From: Synergistaceae bacterium | GTDB taxonomy: Bacteria; Synergistota; Synergistia; Synergistales; Aminobacteriaceae | NCBI GenBank assembly: GCA_018436725.1 | Contig: JAHDKT010000009.1 | Coordinates: 1-61,295, forward strand | Reading direction: 5' to 3' | DNA length: 61,295 nucleotides | Shown: positions 1 to 8,253 of the stretch, piece by piece | Position numbering within the stretch: the stretch's first letter is position 1 | How the letters are laid out: each line of letters starts with the position of its first letter | Translations under genes and position numbers: made by a program | The notes under the pieces: generated by a model | Database searches by the model: none | Seen by the model: only the letters and a program-made list of their open reading frames with translations | Told to the model about the DNA's origin: nothing

Positions 1-126
1 CTCAAACTCTGGGTGGGGCCCGACGCGGTCAACGGACTGGAGATGGCGTACCCGTCGGCGTTGAAAAAGGAGTACGACGCGGTGGTGACGAACATCGTCC
101 GTTCGTTCCGTCCCGGAGATTTGTAG
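1..126 (+). CDS. C-terminal fragment of an unidentified protein
   Basis: Frame 1 is open from the first base and ends at a TAG at 124-126, giving the last 41 residues of a gene that begins outside the window. The tail reads like the end of a small globular or exported protein (…YDAVVTNIVRSFRPGDL), a pattern seen at the ends of PsbP/LpqN-like lipoproteins, but the fragment is too short to assign. A strong intrinsic terminator 25 bases after the stop supports it as the real end of a transcription unit. Confidence 0.6.
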   Translation, partial: LKLWVGPDAVNGLEMAYPSALKKEYDAVVTNIVRSFRPGDL

Positions 127-149
127 CCGGTCCGCGGAAACCGCAAAAA

Positions 150-199
150 CCGGAGAGAAGCGCGGGAACGGCACGCCGCCGCGCTTCTCTCCGGTTTTT
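150..199 (+). terminator. Rho-independent terminator
   Basis: A perfect 16-bp stem (arms 150-165 and 179-194) with a 13-base loop is followed by five T residues. It ends the plus-strand gene at 1-126. The minus-strand helicase gene ends about 50 bases further right, so readthrough from that side would also meet the hairpin. Confidence 0.9.
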
Positions 200-251
200 A
201 TCGCGTACGCGGGAACGCCGCCTGTGTTTTATGCCTCCCCTTTTCCGCCCT

Positions 252-1895
252 CTACAAAAACTCCAGCGGGCAGAAGTCCTTCGAGAAGGTCTTCGTTCCG
301 TACTGCGCGAACCCGACCGTGTAGGAAGTTTCGTCCTCCGACTCCACGACGCCCTCCCCGTACCTCGGGTGCAGCGCTCTTTTCGCTCCGGCAGGGGCTT
401 CCTCCGTTCGTTCCGGCTCGAAAATATCCTTCGCGCCCCGCTTTCCGCGATTTTCCAGGATCATCCGTCGGTACCCCTGAAGGTCCGCCTCTCCGGGCGC
501 ATCGTCCGGCGCTTCCAGCAGACGCGCGGGGATCATGGAGAGGTAGCCGCTCTTGCCGGGCATGACGCGGGGGTCGTCCGGGCTCGTGTAGTACGAGAGC
601 TCCAGGTAGTCCTTCGCCCGCGTGATGCCGACGAAGAAGAGGCGGCGCTCCTCCTCCTGCTCCTCCCACCGGCCCGGAGACGTGTGCAGCGGGATCAGCC
701 CGTAGTTGACGCCGACGATGAAGACGCTGCGGAACTCCAGCCCCTTGCTGGCGTGGAGCGTCATCAGCCGGACGGCGTCCTCCGTTGTTTCCTCCTGCGG
801 CGCGGGCGAGTCCGTTTCGTCCGCGGTTTCGGCGGCGAGAGCCTCCTTCGCCGACTTGCGTGCCGACGCCGCGAAGGGGATTCCCCTGCGCGCGAAGGCG
901 TCCTCCAGGGCGGCCGACTGGCGCTGCAAGCGGAAGAGCACGGCGATCTCCCGCCACGGCGCGCCCGTCTCGTGCAGCCGCCATATCGTTTCCGCCAGCG
1001 AAACGGCCTCCAGAAACGGGTTGTAGTGGTTCCGTACGACGATGCCCGCCCCCGGATCGCGTATGCCTTCGAGCTGCGAACGGTCCTCCAGGAAGAACTT
1101 CGCCGCCTCGAGGATGGTCGCGCTGGAACGGTAGTTGACGGGCAGCGAAAGCTCGGTCGCCCCGAACTCCGCCGCGAATCGCCGGAAGATGTCCTTGCCG
1201 CCGCCGCGCCAGCTGTAGATGACCTGGTTCGGGTCGCCCACGACGAAGAGCTTCGTCTCCGGCGATGCCATGGCGCGGAGCAGCTCCACCTGGAGCGCGT
1301 CGCAGTCCTGGAACTCGTCAACGATCACGCGGCGCGGCGACCATCCGGCGTTCCGCAGAAGGCGCGCCGCGTTCTTCAGCAGGTCGTCGAAGTTCATCGC
1401 GTTCAGCCGGAGCTTCTCCGCTGCGAGCAGCTCGCAGAGCCTGCCGACGTCGTCCTCGCGCTTCATCACGCCGTAGAGGCTTCGCCCCGACGCGAACGCC
1501 TCCAGGCGTTTGCCCAGCTTGTTCTTGTACTTGACGCACAGCCCGTGCGTATCGATCAGGCGTTCGGCCAACTCCAGCTCTTCATCGGGGGGAAGGACGG
1601 CGAACGACGGCGTAAACCCCAGTTCTCCGACGGGAAGCGCCTGCTGCAGCAGCCGCAGGGCGACGCTGTGGAACGTGCCGAACCAGGCCGTCTCCTCGTC
1701 TCCGGCGTCCGGGTCGGCGGCGCGCATCCGCTCCCTGATCTCGTCCGCCGCCTTGTTGGTGAAGGTGAGCACCGCCATCTCCCGCAGGGGCACGCCGCGC
1801 GCAGCGTGCTCGTACAGCGCCTTGGCGATGAGCACGGTGGTCTTTCCGCTGCCGACGGCGGCGTTCACCAGGACGGCCCGGCTCTCGTCGAGCAC
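252..1895 (-). CDS. Short UvrD/PcrA-like superfamily 1 helicase
   Basis: ATP-dependent 3'-5' DNA helicase of the UvrD/Rep/PcrA family, 547 residues from GTG 1895. All SF1A motifs are visible: Walker A AAVGSGKTT, Ia TFTNKAADEI, II DEFQD, III GDPNQVIYSWRG, IV NYRSS, V LHASKGLEF and VI GITRAKD. The last 40 residues (HPRYGEGVVES… to the end) resemble the Tudor-like tail by which PcrA/UvrD touch RNA polymerase. It is much shorter than PcrA (about 720), so the 1B/2B insertions must be reduced. The usual Q-motif (LNEQQRRAV) lies upstream of the GTG, in frame and directly after the TAG of the previous helicase. No ATG/GTG/TTG precedes it, but an AGGGGGA sits 6-8 bases before an ATC at 1946, so translation may begin at that rare codon. 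Confidence 0.9.
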   Translation of the reverse strand: MLDESRAVLVNAAVGSGKTTVLIAKALYEHAARGVPLREMAVLTFTNKAADEIRERMRAADPDAGDEETAWFGTFHSVALRLLQQALPVGELGFTPSFAVLPPDEELELAERLIDTHGLCVKYKNKLGKRLEAFASGRSLYGVMKREDDVGRLCELLAAEKLRLNAMNFDDLLKNAARLLRNAGWSPRRVIVDEFQDCDALQVELLRAMASPETKLFVVGDPNQVIYSWRGGGKDIFRRFAAEFGATELSLPVNYRSSATILEAAKFFLEDRSQLEGIRDPGAGIVVRNHYNPFLEAVSLAETIWRLHETGAPWREIAVLFRLQRQSAALEDAFARRGIPFAASARKSAKEALAAETADETDSPAPQEETTEDAVRLMTLHASKGLEFRSVFIVGVNYGLIPLHTSPGRWEEQEEERRLFFVGITRAKDYLELSYYTSPDDPRVMPGKSGYLSMIPARLLEAPDDAPGEADLQGYRRMILENRGKRGAKDIFEPERTEEAPAGAKRALHPRYGEGVVESEDETSYTVGFAQYGTKTFSKDFCPLEFL

Positions 1896-1958
1896 GGCCC
1901 GCCGCTGCTGTTCGTTCAGTCTTTGAAGTATCTCGCCGCCGTTGATCGCCGCTTCCCC

Positions 1959-4616
1959 CTATCGCGCAAGGTCTTTGCGCATCTTCCCGAGCTTGGACGC
2001 GGTCGACGCGTCGCCGTTCAGGATTTCGTACCCCACGGAAAAGTCCTCCGGAACGTGCGCAAACCTCCGGATCAGGGCTTCGAGCTGCTCCCGGTACGTC
2101 GCCTCCGACAGCCACTCCGCGGAGAACTCGTGCCGCAGCGACAGAACGAGCCTGCTGCCGTCGGTCCGCGCCCCCGGCACGCTCGCCAGAAAATGCCCGA
2201 GGGCGTCTCCCGAGGAGAGGAGCGCCTCCCGGAACGCGCCCCACTCTTCGGCCAGCGTCTCCATGCGGAACGGCTTCTCCGGCTGTTGCGCGGAGGCGCG
2301 CGGCGTTCTCCTCCTGAGTGTTTTCGGCGCGGGGAGTTCTTCGAGCAGGCTCTTCAGCCCCCAGAGGATCACCGCCTTGTCCAGATGGTAGTCGCCCACG
2401 CACGCGGCGCAGCCGTCCGTACACGCGCACCCCTCGACCATCAGCGCCGCGTTGGCGATGATCTCCGATACGCGGTCGTACCCCTTGTCCGCGAAGCCCA
2501 GTCCTCCCGCGTACATGTCGAAGACGCAGACCGACATGCCGCCTCCCTCTCCGTCGGTGTCCGCCAGCAGCGCGCTGCCGATGTCGTCGTGGGTCGTCAT
2601 GGTCGCCATCATCGTCGCGTTGAGCAGGGCGAATCCCAGCCCCTCGGCGTACGTCTTCCAGAACTGCATGGGGGGACGGTTCTCCTCCTGCGGGGTGAGC
2701 GCCAGGAAGAGGGCGCGGACCTCGTCGGGAAGGCGGATCCAGAACCCCTCGGTATCGAACGTCTTGCTCAACGGGCGCTCCAGCGCCTCGTACCCCAGGT
2801 TCTGATGGTTGTGAAACTGTTGGCGGCGGAAGCCGAGCGTGGTGTACGACACCCGCACGTCGCCGAAGCGCCGCGTGGTTCTGCCCGCTGCGCTCCGCTT
2901 CAGCTCCTGGAGCTTGCGCACCTCGGTCGTGTCGCAGGAGACCGTGTAGTAGTTCCCGTCCACCGGCTTCGCCAGCGCTTCGGTGTTCTTTGTGTCCATC
3001 CGCTCCACGAGGTACTGCCGTCCTTCGTGCATGTAGATCGCGCCTCTGTAGATCTCGCGGTACGCCTGCAGTTCGTCCATCTCCGTGAGCAGCGAGCCGT
3101 CGACGCTGTGCTTCAGCTTGTAGCGCACCCTGTCCATGTTGCGCAGGCTGAAGTCGCCGGAGGGGTAGACGCCGCCCGACCAGAAGAACTTCCCCCCCTC
3201 CTTCCGCAGCTCCTTCGACGAGAAGAGCACCGGCACGATCTCCCCCAAATCCGGGAAGAGCGCGAGATCGTCCGGCGAGAGGGGGAGTTCCGCGGCGGCG
3301 GCCCGCACGTGGGCGAGCTGGATGAAGAGGTTGTCGGGGTCGACCACGGCGCTCTCGCTCTCCCCCGAGAAGAGCCACTCCGGATTGATCGCGAGGTACT
3401 GGTCCAGCGGCAGGTTGTCCAGCAGCAAAAAGACGGAGGATTTCGCCCCCTTGCGCCCGGCGCGCCCCGCCTGCTGCCAGAAGGAGGCGCGCGTTCCGGG
3501 GAAGCCCACCAGCACGGCCGTGTCCAGCCTCCCGATGTCGATGCCCAGCTCCAGCACATTGGTCGCCACAAGCCCGCGCAGTTTGCCGCCCGCCATCTTG
3601 TCCTCGATGGCCCGCCGTTCCAGAGGCGTGTAACCGCCCCTGTAGCCGGAGATCAGGTCGGAGAGGTCCTCCCCCGAAAGCGCGCGTCCCTCGGCCTTCA
3701 GGTGGTCGCGGGACTCCTTCAGCACCACCTCCACCGCGTTGCGCGACTTGCAGAACGCCAGAAAGCTGGACTTCCTCAAGACGAGCTGCGCGATGAGCCC
3801 CGTCGCTTCGCGTGCCGGGGAGATTCGGAAGCCCCCTCCCTTGACGAGCGGCGGCTGCCATAGGTAGTAGCGCTTCTCGGGCGCGGGAGAGCCGTCTTTG
3901 GAGACCAGCGAGAAGGGCGCGCCGCAGATCTTCTCCGCAAGCTCCACGGGGTTCGCGATCGTCGCGGAGCTGCACAGAAAGCGGGGCGAGGAGCCGTAGT
4001 AGCGGCATATTCTGGCGAGGCGCTTGATCAGGTTGGCGAGGTGCGAGCCGAACGCCCCCCTGTAGGAGTGCAGCTCGTCCACCACGACGTACTTCAGGTT
4101 CGCGAACAGAAAGTTGAAGCCGAACGAGCCGTGGTTCGGCAGGAAGGTCGCGTTCAGCATCTCTGGGTTGGTCAGGATGATGTTCGCGCTGCTACGGATG
4201 CGGCTTCGCTCGTTCGGCGGAGTGTCGCCGTCGTAGATTCCCGCCTGGACGCGCCCCGCGCCGAAGTGCTCCAGCAGGGGCGATAGGGCGCGGAACTGAT
4301 CGCTCGCCAGCGCCTTGGTGGGGTATAAGAAGATCGCCCGCGTCCTCGAATCCTCCAGGATCGCCTGCAGAATCGGCAGCAGAAAGGCCAGCGTCTTCCC
4401 GCTTGCCGTGGACGTGGTGACGACCGTGTTTTCGCCGTCCATCGCCCGGTCGAACATCTCCGCCTGGTGCGAGTAGAGCGCGTCGATCCCGTGCGACCGC
4501 AGGTACCGCCGGATATCGGGCGACATCCGCTCCGGAAAGTCCGCGAAAGACGCGGCGCGCTCCGGCGTCACCCTCTCGAAGATTATTTTGTCCCTGAACG
4601 CATCGACGGCGTGCAT
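1959..4616 (-). CDS. MrfA/YprA-like DEAD/DEAH-box helicase with DUF1998 domain
   Basis: Superfamily 2 helicase of 885 residues. Motifs in order: Walker A TASGKT (about residue 70), Ia YPTKALASDQ, II DELH, III SSATI, then in the second RecA fold TNVLELGIDIG and QQAGRAGR. The C-terminal DUF1998 region holds the cysteine set CACTDGCAAC, which binds a metal in this family. B. subtilis MrfA acts in repair of mitomycin-C damage, so a role in excision repair is likely by homology. There the partner is the exonuclease MrfB; here it is a UvrD-like helicase read in the same frame directly downstream, which suggests the two act together. The start ATG has only a weak ribosome site. Confidence 0.92.
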   Translation of the reverse strand: MHAVDAFRDKIIFERVTPERAASFADFPERMSPDIRRYLRSHGIDALYSHQAEMFDRAMDGENTVVTTSTASGKTLAFLLPILQAILEDSRTRAIFLYPTKALASDQFRALSPLLEHFGAGRVQAGIYDGDTPPNERSRIRSSANIILTNPEMLNATFLPNHGSFGFNFLFANLKYVVVDELHSYRGAFGSHLANLIKRLARICRYYGSSPRFLCSSATIANPVELAEKICGAPFSLVSKDGSPAPEKRYYLWQPPLVKGGGFRISPAREATGLIAQLVLRKSSFLAFCKSRNAVEVVLKESRDHLKAEGRALSGEDLSDLISGYRGGYTPLERRAIEDKMAGGKLRGLVATNVLELGIDIGRLDTAVLVGFPGTRASFWQQAGRAGRKGAKSSVFLLLDNLPLDQYLAINPEWLFSGESESAVVDPDNLFIQLAHVRAAAAELPLSPDDLALFPDLGEIVPVLFSSKELRKEGGKFFWSGGVYPSGDFSLRNMDRVRYKLKHSVDGSLLTEMDELQAYREIYRGAIYMHEGRQYLVERMDTKNTEALAKPVDGNYYTVSCDTTEVRKLQELKRSAAGRTTRRFGDVRVSYTTLGFRRQQFHNHQNLGYEALERPLSKTFDTEGFWIRLPDEVRALFLALTPQEENRPPMQFWKTYAEGLGFALLNATMMATMTTHDDIGSALLADTDGEGGGMSVCVFDMYAGGLGFADKGYDRVSEIIANAALMVEGCACTDGCAACVGDYHLDKAVILWGLKSLLEELPAPKTLRRRTPRASAQQPEKPFRMETLAEEWGAFREALLSSGDALGHFLASVPGARTDGSRLVLSLRHEFSAEWLSEATYREQLEALIRRFAHVPEDFSVGYEILNGDASTASKLGKMRKDLAR

Positions 4617-4652
4617 ACCTATTCACCACGTTTCATAAAGAAGATAGCCTCC

Positions 4653-4675
4653 GGAGGGCGCATACAGCGCCCCCC
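4653..4675 (-). terminator. Hairpin downstream of the RelE-type toxin
   Basis: A 9-bp GC stem (4653-4661 with 4667-4675, one G-T pair) around a five-base loop lies just after the toxin stop in its direction of transcription. No T-run follows, so it may be a weak terminator or an mRNA 3' stabiliser. Confidence 0.4.
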
Positions 4676-4685
4676 AAGACGGGGC

Positions 4686-4979
4686 CTACATGCTGCGCTT
4701 CATATCCCGGTAGAAGTTTTCATGAACGCCGAGCGCCAGGAGTGTTCGCGTGAGGGGATCCCATTGATAGGCCAGTAGAAAGAGCCTGTCGAGACAGTCG
4801 AATTTGTGGACGAAAACGCCCTTCAGATCGCCCTTTTTCTCGACGCCGATCAGAGGGTTGTCCACGATTTCGAGGATTGCTGCGTTCACCGCTTTCTTCT
4901 GGTTCGGGTGGAGTTTCTTGTACGCCACCTTGAACTCCCGCTCCTGAAGAACGACGATCTGCGGTTCCACAGCAGGCAT
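4686..4979 (-). CDS. RelE/ParE-superfamily toxin
   Basis: Small basic protein of 97 residues with the RelE/ParE pattern: an N-terminal region ending in YKKLHPNQKKAVNAAI, a central stretch FVHKFDCLDRLFLLAYQWD matching the strands that carry the active-site basic residues, and a hydrophobic ALGVHENFYRDM end. Members cut ribosome-bound mRNA (RelE) or poison gyrase (ParE); sequence alone does not decide which. It starts three bases after the stop of the antitoxin gene, the usual antitoxin-first layout. Confidence 0.8.
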   Translation of the reverse strand: MPAVEPQIVVLQEREFKVAYKKLHPNQKKAVNAAILEIVDNPLIGVEKKGDLKGVFVHKFDCLDRLFLLAYQWDPLTRTLLALGVHENFYRDMKRSM

Positions 4980-4982
4980 CGC

Positions 4983-5255
4983 TCACTCTTCCGGGACGAA
5001 CGGTTCGACTTCCTGCCTGCTCTGCGCCGCGAGAATGGAGCGCACGAACTCGGCGGGAAGGTCGGGGTTGTCGAGAGAGGCGCGCCCCACCCGCGCCCAG
5101 TACTCCACCTGTCCGGCGATGGTACGGTGTTCGGCGCGCGCGGTCTTTTGAGCGTCTCCGTACAGGGAACGGCTCACCCTCACAGGAATGGTCGGCTCGC
5201 GTTCCTCTCTCCGGGAGGTCGTTTTTTCTTTCTTCGTCTTCACGGTCGCTGGCAT
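4983..5255 (-). CDS. ParD-like antitoxin
   Basis: Ninety residues. A lysine/glutamate-rich N-terminus is followed by VRVSRSLYGDAQKTARAEHR, the ribbon-helix-helix pattern of ParD-like antitoxins, then TIAGQVEYWARVGRASLDNPDL. It would neutralise the toxin encoded immediately downstream and bind its own promoter. Transcription should start inside the palindromic element just upstream, and the ribosome site (AGGGGG) lies 7-8 bases before the ATG. Confidence 0.85.
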   Translation of the reverse strand: MPATVKTKKEKTTSRREEREPTIPVRVSRSLYGDAQKTARAEHRTIAGQVEYWARVGRASLDNPDLPAEFVRSILAAQSRQEVEPFVPEE

Positions 5256-5257
5256 AC

Positions 5258-5307
5258 AAAAGCCCCCTCTCTGTCGCTACAATTGTAGCAAGAGAGAGGG
5301 GGCTTTT
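5258..5307 (-). terminator. Hairpin terminator of the 5351-6142 gene
   Basis: AAAAGCCCCCTCTCT and its complement form a stem of about 14 bp around a loop that itself holds a perfect 14-bp palindrome. For transcripts arriving from 5351-6142 the 3' arm ends in CTTTT, a plausible weak terminator. The same DNA contains the promoter of the antitoxin gene. Confidence 0.7.
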
Positions 5308-5310
5308 CAA
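5282..5310 (-). promoter_or_regulatory. Promoter and operator of the ParD/RelE-type operon
   Basis: On the minus strand TTGAAA (5310-5305) and TACAAT (5287-5282) are separated by exactly 17 bases, a strong sigma-70 type promoter. The -10 box is embedded in the perfect palindrome GCTACAATTGTAGC (5275-5288), a likely binding site for the antitoxin. The predicted start, near 5275, removes the left arm of the terminator hairpin from the antitoxin mRNA and leaves the ribosome site open. Confidence 0.75.
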
Positions 5311-5350
5311 TCTGTGGCGCTGCATGGCGTACGGGTTTTCCCGAGAGAGA

Positions 5351-6142
5351 CTATCCGTTGCTCTCCGAATACTCCGAGTGTTGCTTTCGGTAGGAGTCGG
5401 TGTCTTTGACTCTCAGTTCGGAGTCGATCGCTTCGAGGCGTTTTTGCAGATCCTTTTGATCGTCTCCGGCGGCTTTGCTCAAAGCGAGTGCGATTCTCTG
5501 TTTTTCCTGTCTGAGTTTTTGAATCTCCGCGTCCACCTTTCCGGTGTCCACAGTGCCGATTCGGATGGTTTTTTTCTCGTCGGACGCTTTTTCCGATTTC
5601 TCGTCTTCTTCCTCGTCCTCCTCTTCTTTCGGGGCGACGTCGCGTTCGTCCTCTTCGTCGGAGGGCTTCGCGGAGCGAGTCTTTTTCTCGGTCTCGTCGC
5701 TCCGCTTCGCGGCGTTTTCGTCGAGAAGAGAGGAGCGGCTCGATGCTTCGGGCTTTTCAAGCAGAATCTTCGGCTTCCCCTCCTCGTCCTTGCCGAGGCT
5801 GTAAACCCCCGTTGGCTTGGAGGGGGAGAAGTCGCCCGCGATATAGCCGTCCTTCGCCAACTCCCCGTTTGGCGAAGGAGCGCCGGAAGGCGCGGTGTTT
5901 CCAGGCTGTCGTTGTCTCAGCGACAGGGCCTGTTGTTCGATGGAATCGAGTTGCAGTTTGACGCTCTCTTGCTTTTTTTCTTCCGCCGCGTTCATCGGAT
6001 TGGATTGTTGCGCTCGCTTCAACTGCTCGGCGAGTTTTTTCTTCGTTTCCTCGAGGTCCCGCGCCTTCGAAGAAGGGGCGCCGACCGTCTCGGCGTCGCG
6101 AAGAACGGGCACGCCTTTCATTGAAACGGATCCTACGCTCAT
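5351..6142 (-). CDS. Acidic coiled-coil protein of unknown function
   Basis: Not recognised. The 263-residue protein has no signal peptide or membrane segment. Residues 28-80 (LEETKKKLAEQLKRAQQ… SIEQQALSLRQRQ) are predicted coiled coil. A Pro/Gly/Ser linker follows, then a highly charged Glu/Lys/Asp segment (about 150-195) and a second coiled coil (VDAEIQKLRQEKQRIALAL…). The start is supported by AGGAGG eight bases before the ATG. It lies 61 bases downstream of the histidine kinase in the same direction and may be its last operon gene. A scaffold or assembly role is possible but unsupported. Confidence 0.7.
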   Translation of the reverse strand: MSVGSVSMKGVPVLRDAETVGAPSSKARDLEETKKKLAEQLKRAQQSNPMNAAEEKKQESVKLQLDSIEQQALSLRQRQPGNTAPSGAPSPNGELAKDGYIAGDFSPSKPTGVYSLGKDEEGKPKILLEKPEASSRSSLLDENAAKRSDETEKKTRSAKPSDEEDERDVAPKEEEDEEEDEKSEKASDEKKTIRIGTVDTGKVDAEIQKLRQEKQRIALALSKAAGDDQKDLQKRLEAIDSELRVKDTDSYRKQHSEYSESNG

Positions 6143-6203
6143 GCTCGATACCTCCTGTCCGAATGATGATATAGCGTGATTCTACGCGGCGCGGCGGCGA
6201 GCT

Positions 6204-7532
6204 TCAAGCGGTCTCGCCCGAGATGTCGGGTACCCCGCGTGGAATGACGAGCAGGACATTCAAGCGAAACACGGCGTTCTCTTTTTCCACGGAGACGGCG
6301 CCGTGATATTTTTGCGCCACCGCTTCGATGTTCGACAAGCCGATGCCTGAACCTCCGTTGTCGGCGACTTCGGGCGAAAAGCTGTTTTCGAATTCGAACA
6401 TGAAAAAGTCGCCCTTGCGCTTCCCGGAAATACGAATAAAGCGTTTCTCGTCGCGTACCTGCGCGCACGCCTTGGCGGCGTTGTCCAACGCATTCGCGAA
6501 GACGACGCATAAATCGAAGTCGTCGATCGCACCGGAAGGCGGTATTTTTACGGCGCATTCGACACGTATCCCGTTGTGTCGCAGCAGGTCGAGCTTGTTG
6601 CCCAGCAGCGTGTCGATCACGGTATTCCCCGTTCGGCACGGAAAAGAAAGAGAACGGGACATTCCCTCCAGTTTGCCGAGGTATTCCCTTGCCTGTTCTA
6701 TTTTCGTCTCCGTCAGGAAGCCGTTCAGCACCATGAGGTGCCATTGAATGTCGTGACGGAATCCTTGGGTTTGTTTATGGCGCAGCGCCGCTTCCCGCAC
6801 GTATTCTTTTTGACGACGAACCTCCTGCTCCAAAAGCGCGAGGCGCATCCGGCCGCAGTAGTCCTCGGACAGTTTTCGACAGGCGTAGAGAACGATGAAC
6901 AGCGATGAATAGGCAAGCGCATGAAGGAGAAAGATCTGCGCGTTCCCGACGTCGGGGAGCGGCCCTCCCGTTTCTGAAACGGTGACGGTATTGCCGTATA
7001 TATATACCGAAAAATAGTGCTCCATCATGAGCAGAAGTAAAACGGGGACGATGAAAACCATGAGATATCGATCCGGGATGTCGCTCTTCGGTCGGAGTCT
7101 GTCGAGGATGACGCGATAGCTGAACCATGCCAGCAGCGTGGACGCGAGGGAGACGACGACACCCAAAAACGGCAGCAGCTCCCTGTGCGTTCGGAAGAGA
7201 ACGAAGCCGAGGATGTGGTGGATCGGGTTCATGATCCCGTTCGACAGGATCATGACGGATGTCGTGAGAAGGGCCGCCGAGGCGGCGGTGAGAAGAGGGG
7301 ATTTGTGGACGGCGACGCCGATCAGCCAGAACGCCGCCGTTTCAAGGACGAAAGAGAGCGCGAGGTCCGTCTGCGCATGCGATAGCAACGCGGAGACCGC
7401 TCCGGAAAGCGCCAGGTAAAGAAGGACATGAGGCGTCCTCGCTCGATGATTCGTGAACGTGGAGAAAAAAAAGAACGCGGGTATTCGTTTGAACTCGTTG
7501 ATCGCGAGTATCAGCAAAAGAGGAACGTCCAC
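6204..7532 (-). CDS. AgrC-like sensor histidine kinase (GHKL)
   Basis: 442 residues from a GTG one base after the stop of the response regulator, with GGGCGGAG as ribosome site. About six membrane helices fill the first 230 residues, followed by a coiled coil and the histidine box FRHDIQWHLMVL of the AgrC/DcuS class. The ATP-binding part has the N-box NALDNAAKA and G-box GSGIGLSNIEAVAQKYHG. It should phosphorylate the LytTR regulator encoded upstream. The ligand is unknown; no autoinducer peptide gene is seen nearby. The reading frame is open further upstream, but that extension is antisense to the regulator and not credible. Confidence 0.88.
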   Translation of the reverse strand: MDVPLLLILAINEFKRIPAFFFFSTFTNHRARTPHVLLYLALSGAVSALLSHAQTDLALSFVLETAAFWLIGVAVHKSPLLTAASAALLTTSVMILSNGIMNPIHHILGFVLFRTHRELLPFLGVVVSLASTLLAWFSYRVILDRLRPKSDIPDRYLMVFIVPVLLLLMMEHYFSVYIYGNTVTVSETGGPLPDVGNAQIFLLHALAYSSLFIVLYACRKLSEDYCGRMRLALLEQEVRRQKEYVREAALRHKQTQGFRHDIQWHLMVLNGFLTETKIEQAREYLGKLEGMSRSLSFPCRTGNTVIDTLLGNKLDLLRHNGIRVECAVKIPPSGAIDDFDLCVVFANALDNAAKACAQVRDEKRFIRISGKRKGDFFMFEFENSFSPEVADNGGSGIGLSNIEAVAQKYHGAVSVEKENAVFRLNVLLVIPRGVPDISGETA

Positions 7533-7533
7533 G

Positions 7534-8253
7534 CTACTCCGCCCTTTCTTTGATGTGTTGCAGCATCCTTCTGGAAAATTCCCGCGCCCGCAGCCTGGAG
7601 ACGGGAATTTTCTCCCCGTTCTCAAGCGCGACGAGTCCGGCTTCGTACCCGCAGGCGTAGTGCAGGTTGATAAAATAGCTCCTGTGGCACTGAAAGAAAC
7701 GATCATCCAAACGTCCTTTCAGTTCGTCGATTTTCAAAGAACACTCCAACGTTGCTGTTTTGCATCGAATGATCATCTTGTGGTTCCGTGCCTCGCAGTA
7801 GAGAATGTCGTTGAAGCGAAGGAAGGAAAAGTTGTTGCCTCGGGACGGAATCACCAGGCCGGGGTCTTTCGTCCTGCGCAGATTTTGGCAGACGCGGTCC
7901 ATCGTTCTCTCGAACCGGGCGGAGTCTATCGGTTTCAGGAGATAGTCGGAGGCCTCGACCTCGAACGCCTCGTAGACGTACTCGTCGAAGACCGTGACGA
8001 AGATGATATGCCCCGCCGTTCTATTCTCCCGCAGCTTCTTCGCCGCGTCCATTCCGGATATTTCATCCATTTGAATATCGAGGAAGAGCAGATCGAACCG
8101 CCGGGCGGAACGGAGCAATTCGGCCCCGTCGGCGAAGAGATGCAGAGAAGCGGGGAGACGACGTTCGTCTATATAATCGGATACCTTGCGGGATACCTCC
8201 TCGAGCATTCGAGGGTCGTCGTCGACGATGGCTATGTTGAAAATCGCGATCAC
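7534..8253 (-). CDS. LytTR-family response regulator
   Basis: Receiver domain (IAIVDDDPRML…, phospho-acceptor Asp in LLFLDIQMDEISG, conserved Lys in YLLKPID) followed by a LytTR DNA-binding domain (NNFSFLRFNDILYCEARNHKM… FFQCHRSYFINL). This is the AgrA/LytR architecture of about 235 residues. GTG 8253 has no usable spacing to a ribosome site. The bases AGAAGGTGA lie five bases before an ATT at 8244, and starting there gives MFNIAIVDDD, the expected N-terminus. The real start may therefore be ATT. It is partner and first gene of the kinase operon. Confidence 0.88.
   Translation of the reverse strand: MIAIFNIAIVDDDPRMLEEVSRKVSDYIDERRLPASLHLFADGAELLRSARRFDLLFLDIQMDEISGMDAAKKLRENRTAGHIIFVTVFDEYVYEAFEVEASDYLLKPIDSARFERTMDRVCQNLRRTKDPGLVIPSRGNNFSFLRFNDILYCEARNHKMIIRCKTATLECSLKIDELKGRLDDRFFQCHRSYFINLHYACGYEAGLVALENGEKIPVSRLRAREFSRRMLQHIKERAE

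Noticed and set aside
231..3863. Open frame of 1210 codons on the plus strand
   Set aside because: It is antisense to two helicases with complete motif sets, has no ribosome site, and its Arg/Leu/Val-rich sequence matches nothing. A common by-product of high-GC codon use.
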